Assembly (NCBI GenBank): GCA_027257055.1
Contig: JAPVLO010000073.1
Span: 496,001-560,000 of the forward strand
Origin: Cephalopachus bancanus
Taxonomy: Eukaryota; Chordata; Mammalia; Primates; Tarsiidae
Length of the DNA stretch: 64,000 bases
Direction of reading: 5' to 3'
Below the pieces are notes generated by a model. The model worked only from the letters and a program-made list of their open reading frames with translations, did no database searches and was not told the DNA's origin. The translations under genes and the position numbers were made by a program. Shown here piece after piece: positions 23,814 to 35,850 of the stretch (position 1 is its first letter; each line of letters begins with the position of its first letter).

Positions 23814-24907
23814 AAAAGATCTAGGAATGTGTTTCTGACATTATTCCATTAGAAATCAGAATGCAGCTTATTAGGGAAAACTAATAGCTGTCCTTATTTC
23901 TAGTGTTATTTTAAGTAAAATTAGGGTAGTACCATTTAGGTTAAACAGGCTCTGCTTAGGCATTCAATTTAATCATCATTTATAGCCTTTCTTCTTTGGG
24001 AACATAAATTCTAAAGTCAAAACAAGTGACCTCATAATGCCCATTTATATATTTGAGCTTTACTATATTTTATAAACTCAAACAGTAAAAATTCCAGTGT
24101 ACAAAGGAAACATTATAATGAGTCAGGTAAAATACTATGACATATAGTATTTTAAAATATAGTCTATGCATGTAGTAAATAGAATTTATTTGTATAATAC
24201 AGAGCAATTATGGAAAATAACAAAAAAAGAAAATTGAGTTATAAAGTGAAATACTGACAGAGTTTATAAAATATAACATATAGCAAGAGGAATATATCAT
24301 ATTGCTAATGCATATTCTTAAAATGTTTATCTTAGTCAAATATGCACATTAATCTAATATTTATGGAATACTTCCAGTCTAGACAATGCAAATATAAAAA
24401 CAAGTAAGGCACATTCTAGAATCTCTACAATAAGGAATAATAAAAATTTTAACAAATAATGTCAATGCAACGTGAGAAGTGTAATTAAATCAGCATGAGC
24501 AACACAAGTTTAGAAATTTTGCTTCCTAAAGTCAGGAAGAACTTTGTTGTAAATTTCCTTAACCAAAGATGGAAACAATATTTGCAAGAGCACAGAGACT
24601 AAAAAGAGCTTTTCATGTTTAGGAATTAGCAACTAGGTCAGTGAGATTTTATCTCTGGTCAGCTGGTGTGGGCTGTGCTGGAGGATGAGGCTGGGAAGTA
24701 GATTATGCTACAGGAAGGATATATGCCAAGTTAAGGAGTTTTAGACTTGAACCATTGGTCTTCACCCTAGGCCTTGTATCCCCTGGAATACACAAAGACG
24801 TTCAAAGGACACACAGGCAAAATAGTCAAAGACATATACTCTTTTCTATAACTTATCTGAAAAGGATTCCAAACTAGTTTTCTTCTCTTCACCTTAAAAA
24901 AAAAGGG
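23814..24907. other. AT-rich unique DNA
   Basis: Nothing named is recognised. The part near 24650-24790 has the less AT-rich character of old L2/MIR-type sequence, but I cannot support a family call. Confidence 0.5.
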
Positions 24908-25048
24908 CTGGAATGGCAGTAGTGGGAAATTGTCGGTGGTGGGGGACCCATCCCATCAACAAGGGTGCCTGCATAATGAACATTTGCATACCTAACCCTG
25001 AATTGTACCCCACATATTTAAAATTAAAAATTCATTTAAAATTTGATT
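24908..25048 (+). mobile_element. L1 3' end fragment (strepsirrhine-type)
   Basis: 'catcaacaagggtgcctgca' and 'ctaaccctgaattgtacccc' are the sense strand of the same L1 3' UTR seen in reverse at 16752, 29806, 54905 and 56960. An AT-rich tail follows. Only about 140 bp is present. Confidence 0.8.
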
Positions 25049-26580
25049 AAAATTAAATATATATATATCCAAATCTTAATGCATTGCATTGCATTGCCCT
25101 ATTGAGTAAAACATTTTCTGAATTAGACAAAAGTGAGTTGACATAATTCTTTCACTGTTGAGAAGGTGAATAGAGACTCTAACTTTAATAACTGTGTAAC
25201 AAAACTGATAGCAAATTATACGTCTTTTATTTATTTTCAAAAATTTTAAAAGGGAATCGAATTGAATCATCACATGACAGATCATAAAAACTATATTTGA
25301 TAATAGATCACCATTTGATTTTTGGTAGATGGCCCTAGGACTCTATGTCCCCAAATTGAATTATATTGATTCAAAAAAATACTTTCATTTTCTTATACAT
25401 TCAAACAAGTTTTCTCAGTATTTCTACCTATGAAAAAAAGAATTATACCAAACCCTATCTCCTAGAAATAGTAACATTTACCTGTACCTATATTAAATAA
25501 TTGATAAAAGTCTAACAAATTTATTTTAAAGACACATTGCAATACTATTTAAGTATTAATGACTTTTTATAAAGTTTGACAGACTGCCCTGATAACAAAC
25601 CACACTGTATATTTACATTCAGTCTCAAAATACAAGTTTCAAAAATATAAGCCTGGACACTATTAAGAATCAAATGAAAAAATTAACAACAGACAGGATA
25701 CAATATTCTTGGAATAGTTAAAGGTCAATTTTATACAGAACTTTTACAAAACAAAATTGGATAATAGTTATTTAAGTTAAATAACCTGCTTGATTATCTA
25801 CTTCATTTTAGTAATGTTATTTTCTTTGTTTCTTGATTTGATCAAACTTGTGAAAAATTACAGGTTAAGGTTGTTTTCCCAAGTACTTAAACAAGAACAC
25901 ATTGTTAGAAAAACTGTGATTCAGTATTTTGTGGTCATTAAAAGTGTCAAAATACTGCTGTTTAGTAGGAAGAAAGTACAATTCATTTGCCCTCTTTTCT
26001 CCTTTGATTAACTTAGCCTGGCACCTTAATTAAAAGACATTCAAGTTTTTGAAGTAATGTGCACAGGTTTGTTTTTGGGGTTTTTTTTTTTTCTTTAGCT
26101 TGTTCTAATAAAATATTCTCATTTTCCCTTTAAGTTTGCATGTCGAAGAGATTTTTATCAAGTTCCTGATATCATAATTTGTCTCTATAATGTACTATCT
26201 ACCAATTTACATTTGAATATCTGGTCAATTATTTGCTTTATACTATACAGCAAATATACTATATATTTACAGCATAAAGTAAATGAAGTGCTACTGGTCT
26301 ACAACAAGTAATGAGTAGCTACATTGTAAAAAAAGAAAAGAAAAATGAGGAAAAAATCCAAGCTTGCCATCAGTTTAAATGTGTGACTGATAGGAAATAT
26401 ATGGTTGAAGTAACTGGCTTTATTTCAAACATTCTTATCAAAGTCAATGAAAAATTACTTATTGGCTTTGTTCCACATATCTGCTTTACTGCTCTATATC
26501 TTGAGAGGAAAGTTTTCAAAACCAGTTTTTCATCTATATCAATTCAGTTCCATTTGGGGAAAAAAATCTCAAATGATCAT
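25049..26580. other. AT-rich unique DNA
   Basis: No gene or repeat is recognised. Open frames up to 92 codons (26311-26589) lack any familiar motif and have the lysine/isoleucine-rich composition expected of AT-rich chance frames. Confidence 0.55.
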
Positions 26581-26593
26581 AAACTTTAACTTG

Positions 26594-26781
26594 CAGAGGT
26601 CCTCAAACTTTTAAAACAGGGGCCAGTTCACTGTCCCTCAGACCGTTGGAGGGGCGGACTATAGTTTAAAAAAAAAACTATGAACAAATTCCTTTTTTTT
26701 TTTTTTAAACTATAGTCTGCCCTTCCAACGGTCTGAGGGACAGTGAACTGGCCCCCTGTTTTAAAAGTTTGAGGACCCCTG
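26594..26781. mobile_element. hAT-like foldback element, near-perfect 80-bp arms
   Basis: The left arm starts 'cagaggtcctcaaactttt' and the right arm ends 'aaagtttgaggacccctg'. The arms pair over about 80 bases each with roughly four mismatches or indels. They are separated by about 30 bases containing 'ctatgaacaaattcc'. The terminal CAG-GGTCCTC pattern is that of a nonautonomous hAT family. The flanks are themselves nearly inverted ('ttaacttg' / 'caagttta'), so the usual direct 8-bp target duplication is not seen. Confidence 0.85.
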
Positions 26782-27083
26782 CAAGTTTAAAGGATAAATT
26801 GAATAAACCAAAAATCTACAGCTAAAATTTTAATAACTGAGGATCTTAAGTTCTATCTATTGATATGTTATCCATTTTTTTAGTATGACAGAATATGTTA
26901 TTTAATCCACATGAAAAAGAGAAGGGAGATCCACTACTTGGTAAGCTTCACATACAAAGTGGCAATCACTGTCTCAATACACTCCAATATTGGTTTTTCT
27001 GGCAGACATTGTGCTCCTCAGGGCAGCTACCTTCTCAGTCAGTTCAACTACTCAATAAGTGTTGATTAAATTGAATTGTCAGT

Positions 27084-27680
27084 TGTGGGGACTCAGAAAA
27101 CAATACCCCAAAATGAATGCCTCAAAAGCAAAACTATTCTCTGATCTTCTCCCACCTTTCTATCTCTCACCTGTTCTGCCCCAAGGCTAGTCATAGAAAC
27201 TAAAATCCTCTTCTCTAAAGAGGGTCATAAAAATCAGAATCCCCTTTCTCCAAAGCAAGACAGAAAACCTAAAAAATATTACTCTAACCTTCCCTTCACC
27301 TTTCTGTGTAAAATTTGGCCATAAAGAAATTATTTGACCTATGACTATAGTCATAAGACTCCCATTTCAAAGAGGGTTCTACCCTATACCCAGAAGAAAG
27401 GAAGGTATGCTCAGAGAGACCAAGAAGCATCTAGACAGACAGACCTTGCTGAATTTCCCCAGTTAGTCTATTTGTCCAGTCATATTTCTACACAGCTGTT
27501 TCTCAGTTTAAAAGTGCACAATTTTCCCTATATCTTTGGGCCTTCGTTCTGAAGGCTCTCACGCCATATAAAACGATGGTCAAATAAATTTATATGCCTT
27601 TTCTTCTACTAATCTGCCTCTTGCCAGTGATTTTTCAGTAATCCAGAGACTAAGGAAGTAGTTTTCCCATGGTGTCAGCA
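27084..27680 (+). mobile_element. Class I (ERV1) LTR, 5' LTR of a fossil provirus
   Basis: Starts 'tgtggggactcagaaaaca' and contains the family marks 'cctatgactatagtcataag', 'atacccagaagaaaggaagg' and 'catctagacagacagacc'. It has a TATA-like 'catataaaac' and the polyadenylation signal 'caaataaattta'. It shares these in the same order with the LTR at 34811-35850 on the same strand. Boundaries are approximate. Confidence 0.78.
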
Positions 27681-27778
27681 GTTCTGTCTCTGTGACCAGG
27701 ATAAACTGCAGTGAAGGGAATCCAGAAGTCCTGACCACTTGGCATAAGGGTAAGAAGGTCTAACTAGCTAGGTTCCCA

Positions 27779-27832
27779 ATCTCCCTCTCTCCCTCCGTCC
27801 CTCTTTCCTTCCCTCTTTCTTTCTCTCTCTGG
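27779..27832. repeat. CT-rich simple repeat
   Basis: A polypyrimidine stretch of 'ctccctctctccctccgtcc' followed by 'ctttctttctctctct'. It lies close behind the 5' LTR. Confidence 0.85.
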
Positions 27833-28754
27833 AATATAGTCAAACGGAGAGTAAAAAAAAACCACTGTTTTTGTTTTTGTTTTCCTTTATCCCCTCCAAA
27901 TCTTGATCAATGGTACAAAATAATGTGTGTACTAGCTATGCGTGCATTGACTCTGGTGTACTGTTTGGTACTTTGTGGTATAAACGTTCATATTGTTTGA
28001 TCCCTTTCCTCCCAGAAATAGTCTTTCCTTTGTTCTGTCATGAAAGAGATATACTGGATGACATTCCCTCTTGTCTTTGTTCATGTCCCTGAGTTTGACT
28101 TATGAACAAGTGGGAGCACTGTCTTGGTCTCCTCTACTTAGGAGACATGATTTCTGTCACATCAGGTGACCCATCTGAAAATGGCTAGGACCTGTGCCAA
28201 GGTTTCAGGAGAATTTGGCTTAAAAATTCACATCCCTATAGGGCACTTTTTTTTTTTGGTCTCACTTTTGCTGCCTGGTTAGTCTGTGGCAACAAGAGTC
28301 TTTTGCTATCTTTGCCTACATCTGGAAGTGATTTTTTGCAGGGGATGCAGGGGAGATCTTTTGGATTGCCTCTTCTATGTCCTCCTCAGAAAACCACCTC
28401 TATTTCAAAACTTAGAAAATTAAATCCTGGGCTTTCCATGAAAAGACTATTGGATTTAGTTACCATAGAATAACTTCACCATTGGTAATTAATCATTAGC
28501 CAAAAGATGGATCCTTTAAATTAGACTCCTAAATTTTAATAAAAAATGATTGTAGAGATCTATTATTCTAAGCAGTTGGTAAAAAAATTAAATTAAAAGA
28601 AAGACCCATAATAGTGTCATGCCTAGACTGAAAAATTCTCAACAAAATTAAAGAGCGAAAATCTGACATAAAACAAAATTAAAATCCTTTGTACATTCAG
28701 ACTTTCTGCTTTGGATTCCCTATAGTATTCACAATAAAGACTACTCTACCATGT

Positions 28755-28826
28755 GTGTAGTCTTGTAGTTAAGATTCTGTGCTTTCACTGTTGCAGTTCT
28801 GGGTTTGATTTCTGGTCAAGCAACCA
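28755..28826 (+). pseudogene. tRNA-Glu-like sequence in the provirus leader
   Basis: 'tagtcttgtagttaagatt' resembles the tRNA-Glu D-arm and A box, and 'gggtttgatttctgg' resembles the T-arm and B box at about the right spacing. Acceptor pairing and several invariant bases are lost. I recall similar tRNA-Glu-like segments inside class I ERV leaders, which would make this part of the retroviral family and not a separate gene; I could not check. Confidence 0.5.
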
Positions 28827-29783
28827 GACCTTTTGGTTTGATCTTTGTGTGACTTTTGACTTTGAGAGTACCCATTCACTTGAGACTGTGTATTTGGTAA
28901 AGAAGGTTAAAAAGTGAGGAATATCAGTTGTTTGTCTCAGCTTAAAATCTAATAAGAAATTTTAAAAGATATTTAAAAGAGCTCTCTAGTTAAAAATTAG
29001 CACATATATAGTATATTACATTAGCATATATATGCTAATTATAGATGCTAATATAGTTTATATATATATTCTGCTTTTTTCTTTTTAAATTTTGTTTTAT
29101 AAATTTTTTTATTGTACTAAAACCCTCTTTGATTTAAAAAAAAATTATGTGTTTGGTCCCTCTGTTGCCTTCCTAATAAACATTGTTCTTCTATTTACTT
29201 TTATTCCTTCCTAGTCCTTCCTTTTGCCATCTTAAGTATCACATGAAAATCTAGTGACTCACAAAAAGGGTCCATTCACCTTTAAGAGGATCTTCTGTTT
29301 TTCTTGTGGACTTTCAAGAGTCGTGGGCAGGTTCCTCTCAAGTCTAAAACTGTGTTCTCTATTGCATTGCATTACCTAGTCTCCTTGATTTGAGGGGGGG
29401 TTACCAGGAGTTACACTGCATTGTGAGAGAGAACTTGACCTTTGTGTGTATGATAGCTAGTGGTCACTAGCAAGAGCCACATTTTTAGAAGTGGCTGATG
29501 GTGGTTGCAATTAGTAGTTATTACTTCAAAAGCTACTTTCTTCTTCCCACAGTTAGATAAGAAAGGCATGGTTTAAATACTTTTTAAAAAGTCAATGTAG
29601 TAAAATGCACTGGGAAAGCATTTCACGGCCTGATTCCATGGTGTTTTCCTCTTTGGCGGGACCCAGGATTTAACACAAAAGTGGAGCCCTTGATTTCTAA
29701 AGATCTAAACACTCTGATTTTTAGCTGTGCCTGATTTTTTTTATGTTTAAGTGATTATGCCCTAAAAACTGTAATGCCTAGTT

Positions 29784-30747
29784 GGTCCTATTTCTTTTTT
29801 TTTAACTTTTAAATTTTTTATTTTAAACATATGGGGTACAATTCAGGGTTAGGAATACAAATATTCATTATGCAGTTACTCTTGTTGATGAGGTGTGGCC
29901 CCCTTCCCTAGGCAGATTCCCACTACTGCCAATCTCACCTTCCTGCCCCCCACCTTCCCTCAGTTTCCCACTACTGTCAATCCTTTTCTTATAGTATTAT
30001 GATAGTTGTTCAAGGTCTGCTTATGAGTGAGAAAATGTGATACTCAGTTCTTTGTTTCTGTGAAAGATCACTCAGTATTATAGGCTCTAAGTCCTTCCAG
30101 GTTGCTGCAAAGTTCATGATTTTGTTCTTCTTTATGGCTGTGTAATATTCCATTGTGCATATGTACTACATATCTTCATCCAGTCCTCTTTTGATTGGCA
30201 ACATGGTTGATTCTATGTTCTTGTTATTGTGAACAATGCCACAATAAACATACGTGTGCAAGTACCTTTATTATAGAGTGATTTGAGTTCTTCTGGGTAT
30301 ATTCCCAGTAGGGGATTGTGGGGTCAAAAGAGCAGGGAGACAGCCCACAGACAATGAAAAAATATTTGCCAACTGTATATCTGACCAAGGCCTAACATCT
30401 AGGACCTACAAGGAACTCAAACGTCCGGAAAAAAAAAAATAACAAACAGCCCCATTACAAAGTAGGCTAAAGATATGAATAGACACTTCTCAAAAGAAGA
30501 TGTAGGAGCAGCCAACAGATACATGAAAAAATGCTCAGCTCACTAGTCATCAAAGAAATGCAAACTAAAACTACATTGAGATACCACCTAACTCCAGTCA
30601 GGATGGCCATCATCAGCAAGTCAAAAAATAACAGATGCTGGAGAGGATGTGGCGAAAAGGGAACGTTTCTACGCTGCTGATGGGAGTGTAAACTAGTAAA
30701 GCCTCTGTGGAAAACGGTGTGGCGATTCCTAAAAGGTCCTGTTTCTT
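29784..30747. mobile_element. L1 with 5' inversion (twin priming)
   Basis: The left part, 29797 to about 30335, is the minus-strand L1 3' UTR and ORF2 end ('atatggggtacaattcaggg' onward). The right part, about 30336-30734, is the plus-strand upstream ORF2 ('cagatgctggagaggatgtg'). The target duplication 'ggtcctatttctt' (29784-29796) and 'ggtcctgtttctt' (30735-30747) encloses both, so this was a single insertion event with inversion of its 5' part. Confidence 0.92.
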
Positions 30748-31037
30748 AATGGGCTCAGTCCTGAGTTCAGTGTGTGATCCAAAAACAGACTAAATGAAAC
30801 GCTACCTATCTAAATAAAATTCGTCTTTTTATAAAATCCTGTGGTAAACTCCATGATTTTACATTACCTTGGCATCCATTTTAATCTTCCTTTAATTAAC
30901 ACACCCAAACTCCTTTTTGAAAAAGTTTAAGTTCTCTTTTTGTACTATAAGACGTAAATTTGCTACCGTTTTCTTAGTGAAAACTTAGTGAAGATTTCTG
31001 CCATTTAAGAGAGATAAACTTTAATATTGTCATTTAT

Positions 31038-31360
31038 AAAAGACTACTTTAAGCTGGGCTCAGTGGCTCAGCCTGTAATCCCATGCTTTGGGAGGCTAAG
31101 GTGAGTGAATTGCCTGAGATCACGGGTTCAAGACCCGCCTGGGCATCTTGGCGAGACCTCATCTCTACAATAAATCAAAAATCAGCCAGGTGTGGTAGCG
31201 AGTGCCTGTAATTCCGGCTACTCTGAAGGCTGTGGTGGAAGGATCGCCTGATCCCAGAAGGTCAAGGCTGCAGTGGCTGGGAGCGATTACTACACTCCAG
31301 TCTGGGCAACAGAGTGAGACTGCAACTCAAAAAAAAAAAAAAAAAAAAAGACTACTTTAA
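31038..31360 (+). mobile_element. Alu dimer
   Basis: Forward orientation, starting 'gctgggctcagtggctcagc', ending 'gactgcaactc' plus a run of about 21 A. The exact duplication 'aaaagactactttaa' is at 31038-31052 and 31346-31360. It sits inside the AT-rich provirus interior. Confidence 0.93.
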
Positions 31361-34300
31361 ATTCAGCTGCCTCTTAAACAAACAAGTTTTGCTAGTCTCA
31401 TGACTGAAATTTTAAAATGAAAGCTATAAAGTCTTTATCTATATCTGTTTTTATTATGCATACATATGTACATGTCAATGTTTCTATATTGTTTATATGT
31501 TATTAATTTGACTTTTAAATAAGTACTCCTAAATGAACATATATACTCAAATACTTTTCAAATTCGTATGATTTGTCAATCTTTGGTAAATGAAGATAGT
31601 TTTTAAAATAAAATAAAATAAAAACATCTTCAGAATGTAATTGACTCATATTATACATTTCTGCCTAGATCTGCTTGTTTGAGACATTACCACTGTCTCT
31701 GATAGATGTTTCAAGTTCATAAAATTTACTTCTGTGATATCTTTAACATGTTGAATTTTTCTCTGAGCTTATGTCTTTGAATTTGAGCTTTTAGATTCTG
31801 GGGTCTAAACAAGTGACATGGTAAAGCCTAGAAACAAGACTTGGCCCCATCCTTCCTGGCCCAACTGTGTCTCTTGGCAGTACTAAGAGGGATTAGGTAC
31901 ACCACGCATTATTCTCTGTCTTGGGCTCTGGATCTGGTACATAACAAAATTGCTTACCTCTTAGGTTTTTCACTAAAAATAAAGGTTACTAACAGTAAGC
32001 AATATAATTAACATATGCGATTAAAACTGCTAAATTAAAAAAATTCTATATGCAAAGTATATTACAAAGTAAAGTATGTAAAAAATTTCATAAAAAAGAA
32101 ATGAGAATGTGGTTTCTGTTTCAGGGAAAGTAGTTTTCCCCAGGCAAGAGGTTTTCAAAAGTTGTTCTAAATTTTAATAACAATAATAACAATAGTAAGT
32201 AATAGAGAAAACTAAATAGATATAGAAAGTTTAAAAATGCAAAAAAAAAAAAGTAAAAGATTATAAAGGGGGTTATAGAAATTTTACCTTGTGATCAAAA
32301 CTCGTTAAAATTACATGAATGTATTTATAAGGTTTCATTAAAATTACCTTTAACATTAATAATATATTGATACAAAGGTAACATTTGGTGTTCTCTTTTG
32401 AACAAGATATTCATATAGTATTAATAAGAAATAGTAAAAAAAATGTGTTTTCATTTTAAGAAAATTGCAAAAAAATAAAAGGTGGGGGTAAACAAAGAAA
32501 GACAGATGCAGTTTGCCTCATGATGACTCCGTTAGGTCTTTTGACTGAAAAACTGAGTCGCCTCTCTTTTAAAAAGTAAAAGTTTTTGCTTCTTAAATCC
32601 TTGATGAATTATTACTTTGGCCAAATGAATTGCTATTATATTAGTGACCTGTGATCCTATTTTGATATCAATTGTTTTAGACCTTTGATATTTGACATAC
32701 TTCTGAAAATCAACTTTCAATTTCTAAAATTAAGTGTTTTGAGCCAAACTAATTTGGATGTAACAAATAGGAATCCCCAGAAGTCCAAAAAAATTAAGCT
32801 TATATGGTAAGTTAAAATCATATGAAAAGCATTGTCATATGAAAGATAGTGTTTAACTGTTTTTGAGTTATAGTTGTATAAATATGTTATTAAAATATGT
32901 TATAAATTTATACAAGATTCCTAAAGTTCTGATGCTTTAGTATGTCTTAGTATATATTATCAGCAACAATTATGATTATTTTATTGAGTTGCTGTATGCC
33001 ATTGAAATAACCAAATTTCTTTGTCAATTGTGTCCTTTAACTATGACTATTTGAATTTTTTCATTCACAGATACTTTTCTTATCTTGACTTTCTCAATAA
33101 AGTATTTATAATATGCTGTAATACAAATTTTGCTTATTTTTAAAGAAAATTTATAAAAATGCTCTGATAACTATTCTTGGAGACAGATTTCTGATACTTT
33201 TGGCATCATATCATTGGTCTAAGTAAAAACTTCCAGGACTTTAATTTTAAAAACTGATTCATTCATGAGGATGGTTAATTCAACATCAAGCAGTACAAGA
33301 ATGAATTACATAAAGCTGAACTAATAGAGGACTGAAATAAATTTTTATGACTTTTGTTTAAAATATTAATAATTATTTTTATGTTTTATTTTTAAAATCA
33401 AGAACAATTTTTTTCTTTTGAGTTTTAAAGCTTGTAACAATTGGGTAAAACATACTTTTGTGAACAAAATTGAAACATTTATATTTCTATCTATCTTATT
33501 TCTCCTGAGTTTTAAAACTATTCATGAATAGTCTCAACTTGTGACATTATGGTTATTTTTAAAAATTCAATAATAATCTGTTTTCTTTTATAAGGACACA
33601 ATTGAAGACACCACAGCTACTTCATTAAAGTTTTCACTGTAATTGCATATTTTTGGATATGACTAGATCGCTTTGAGGAATTCAGATTGACTTTATAAAA
33701 CTGAGAAAAATCTCCTCAGAAAGATTGGCCTGATACCCTAACCATGCAGTTCCTTTACAAGGTTCCTGACCTATGGTAAGTAAGGAATGTCACTTTATGA
33801 CAGACTCAGGGACCTCAAGATATTTTGGGACATCAGGAAGAGAGAAATTCACCAGATTCATGTAAGTATTACAGCAACTGTTTAATACCAAATTCTTGGT
33901 TGGACTTTCCAGCCTTGAGAATTTTAAAAGTCTAATCTGAGATTCCTTATAAAAAAGTTTCATTAAAACCAACATAAAAAGAGCCTATATAACCAATCAC
34001 TATTCTTGTTGCACTTTATGCAAATAAATAAGCCAAGAATAATAAAAATAAATCTTATTCTGCAAATAAATTTATCCTACCATAATTTCTCTTTGGTAGA
34101 AAAGAGGGACTGAGGAGAGAAAAAATTATATTTCTAAAGAAAACTATAGTACACGTGTTATTAGATTCCAAACTTGTCCTTGTTTTTTAGCTGTTATCAT
34201 TTGCATATAATTTGGAGTGAATCATAAATTCCTTCCTGACTATAAGTCTCTAAACAAATGCTTACACATTTTTCACCATTTTCTTTACTTGGAATCACTG

Positions 34301-34810
34301 AAATTAAAAATGCTTTTTCCTGAAATCCTGAAATCTGAAGCTAGACAAATTCACATAAACTTTGAGAAAAGTCATTACAGCAACGTAATTTATAAACAGT
34401 CTTTATATCTATTGTATCTGTTGTTGTATAGACTACTCAGAAAGTTCACTTGAACATCTGATTTGAACCACAGTTCAGAAATAGCTATCAGATTGCCACT
34501 GCAATCTGAAGATGATTCAGAGATTCTGGAAAAACAAGTTTGTAAACTATTCTAAAAAATAACCTTTGTTTTTCTTTAATTTTCATATAAATTCCTCTTA
34601 TTAGATATCTGATTGCTCAGATTATAAGAGGCCTGACTTTGGTGAAAGCTTATCTGCAATACTACTGTCTAAAATGAAGCAAAGCAGTTAACTATTTAAC
34701 CAAATTGGCCTATTCTTGGAACTGAGAGACTGACTCAGTGGTTTATAAGACAATTCACCAAGACAATTTCTGGACTGGGAATCTTTTTGGAAAATTTTCA
34801 GACCAAGAAA

Positions 34811-35850
34811 TGTTGGCACTTAGAAACAATACCACAAAATGAAGGTATCAGAAGCAGCTTCAAAAGCAAACTTTTTTTTTTTTTTGCCTTCTCTTGCCCT
34901 CTTGTGTTTCAGACCCGTTCACCCTGAAGACAAGCCATGGAAACTAGAATCCTCATCCCCAATGCCAGCCACAGAAGCCAAAAACACCTTTCCCAGCCAT
35001 AAAACAATCACAAACAACCAAAAACAACCCCAACTTATTCTAACTTTACCCCTCATCTGTCTATACAAAGTGGCTATACAGAAATGATCTGGTTTTTTGT
35101 TTGTTTATTTTTTCTTTCTCTCTGTTTTATTTTCTACTTTTTCTTTTTCTTTTTCTTTCTGGTTTTTTGTTTGTTTTGAGTTGGAGTCTCACTCCCTTGC
35201 CCAGGCTGGAGTGCTGTGCTCATGGCCACCCCAGCATCGGCCTGTTTAGGCTCAGGTGATCCTTCTGCCTCAGCTTTCCAAGTAGCCAGAACTACAGGCA
35301 TGGGCTACCAAGCTCAGCTAAGTTTTTGATTTGTGGTAGAGACGAGGTCTTGCCAAGTTGCCTGGGTTGTTCTTGAATCCATGGGCTCAGGCAATTCCCT
35401 CACCTTGGACTCCTAAAGTGCTGGGATTACAAGCTTGAGTCACTGCGCCCAGCCTCTTTTTTAAAATAAATTACCTGACCTATGTTGTTTGACTGTAGGT
35501 CATAAGCCTGCTATTTCAGAGAAGGTCCTACTCCATAACCAAAAGGAAGAGATGCATGCTCAGAAAAGCCAAGGAGGATCTAGACAAACATCCCTTGCTG
35601 GGTTTTCCCACTCCATTTATTAGCAGTAAATTACACCATTTTTGTCCAATTATATCCATTATTATTGAACCTAAGTATTAAAATTGACAATTTATCCTGA
35701 TCTTTGGATTTTTTAGTCTAAAGGCTCTCATATCATATAAAACTATTATCAAATAAATCTGCATGCCTCGTCTTCTATGAATCTACCTAATGTCATGATT
35801 TTCAGTAACTCTTTAGAAGCTGAGGGAAAGTTTCACTTGGTTCTAATACA
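34811..35850 (+). mobile_element. Class I (ERV1) LTR, 3' LTR, broken by an Alu
   Basis: Starts 'tgttggcacttagaaacaat'. It repeats the marks of the 27084 LTR: 'ccacaaaatgaaggtatcag', 'gtaggtcataagcctgctat', 'ggaggatctagacaaacatc', 'catcatataaaactattatc' in pattern, and an AATAAA-like 'caaataaatctgc'. About 360 bp of Alu and polypyrimidine (35091-35455) interrupts it. Without that, its length is close to that of its partner. Confidence 0.78.
35090..35455 (-). mobile_element. Older Alu dimer inside the 3' LTR
   Basis: Reverse orientation. The body 35172-35453 runs from 'gagttggagtctcactccc' to 'cactgcgcccagcc'. It has more changes than the young copies ('cctcggcctcc' mutated to 'ccttggactcc'). 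The long T/C-rich stretch 35090-35171 is its expanded A-rich tail, with 'ggttttttgtttgttt' at both ends. Confidence 0.85.

Larger units (their letters stand above)
27681..34810 (+). mobile_element. Decayed ERV1 internal region
   Basis: The sequence lies between two same-family LTRs in the same orientation. The first 2 kb is less AT-rich and reads like a gammaretrovirus-type noncoding leader (for example 'gcgggacccaggatttaaca' near 29656), with a tRNA-Glu-like piece at 28755-28826. The rest is very AT-rich. No gag, pol or env open frame survives that I can recognise. A twin-primed L1 (29784-30747) and an Alu (31038-31360) are later insertions. Confidence 0.62.

Noticed and set aside
24940..24960. 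G-rich run 'ggtggtgggggaccc' as a G-quadruplex candidate
   Set aside because: Only short G tracts; it belongs to the L1 3' UTR fragment.
26311..26589. 92-codon frame with a Lys-rich start
   Set aside because: No motif, AT-driven composition, no splice or promoter context, and it ends at the hAT foldback.
28984..29060. Small palindrome around 'ttagcatatatatgctaa'
   Set aside because: Low-complexity TA-rich DNA produces such palindromes by chance; no element ends seen.
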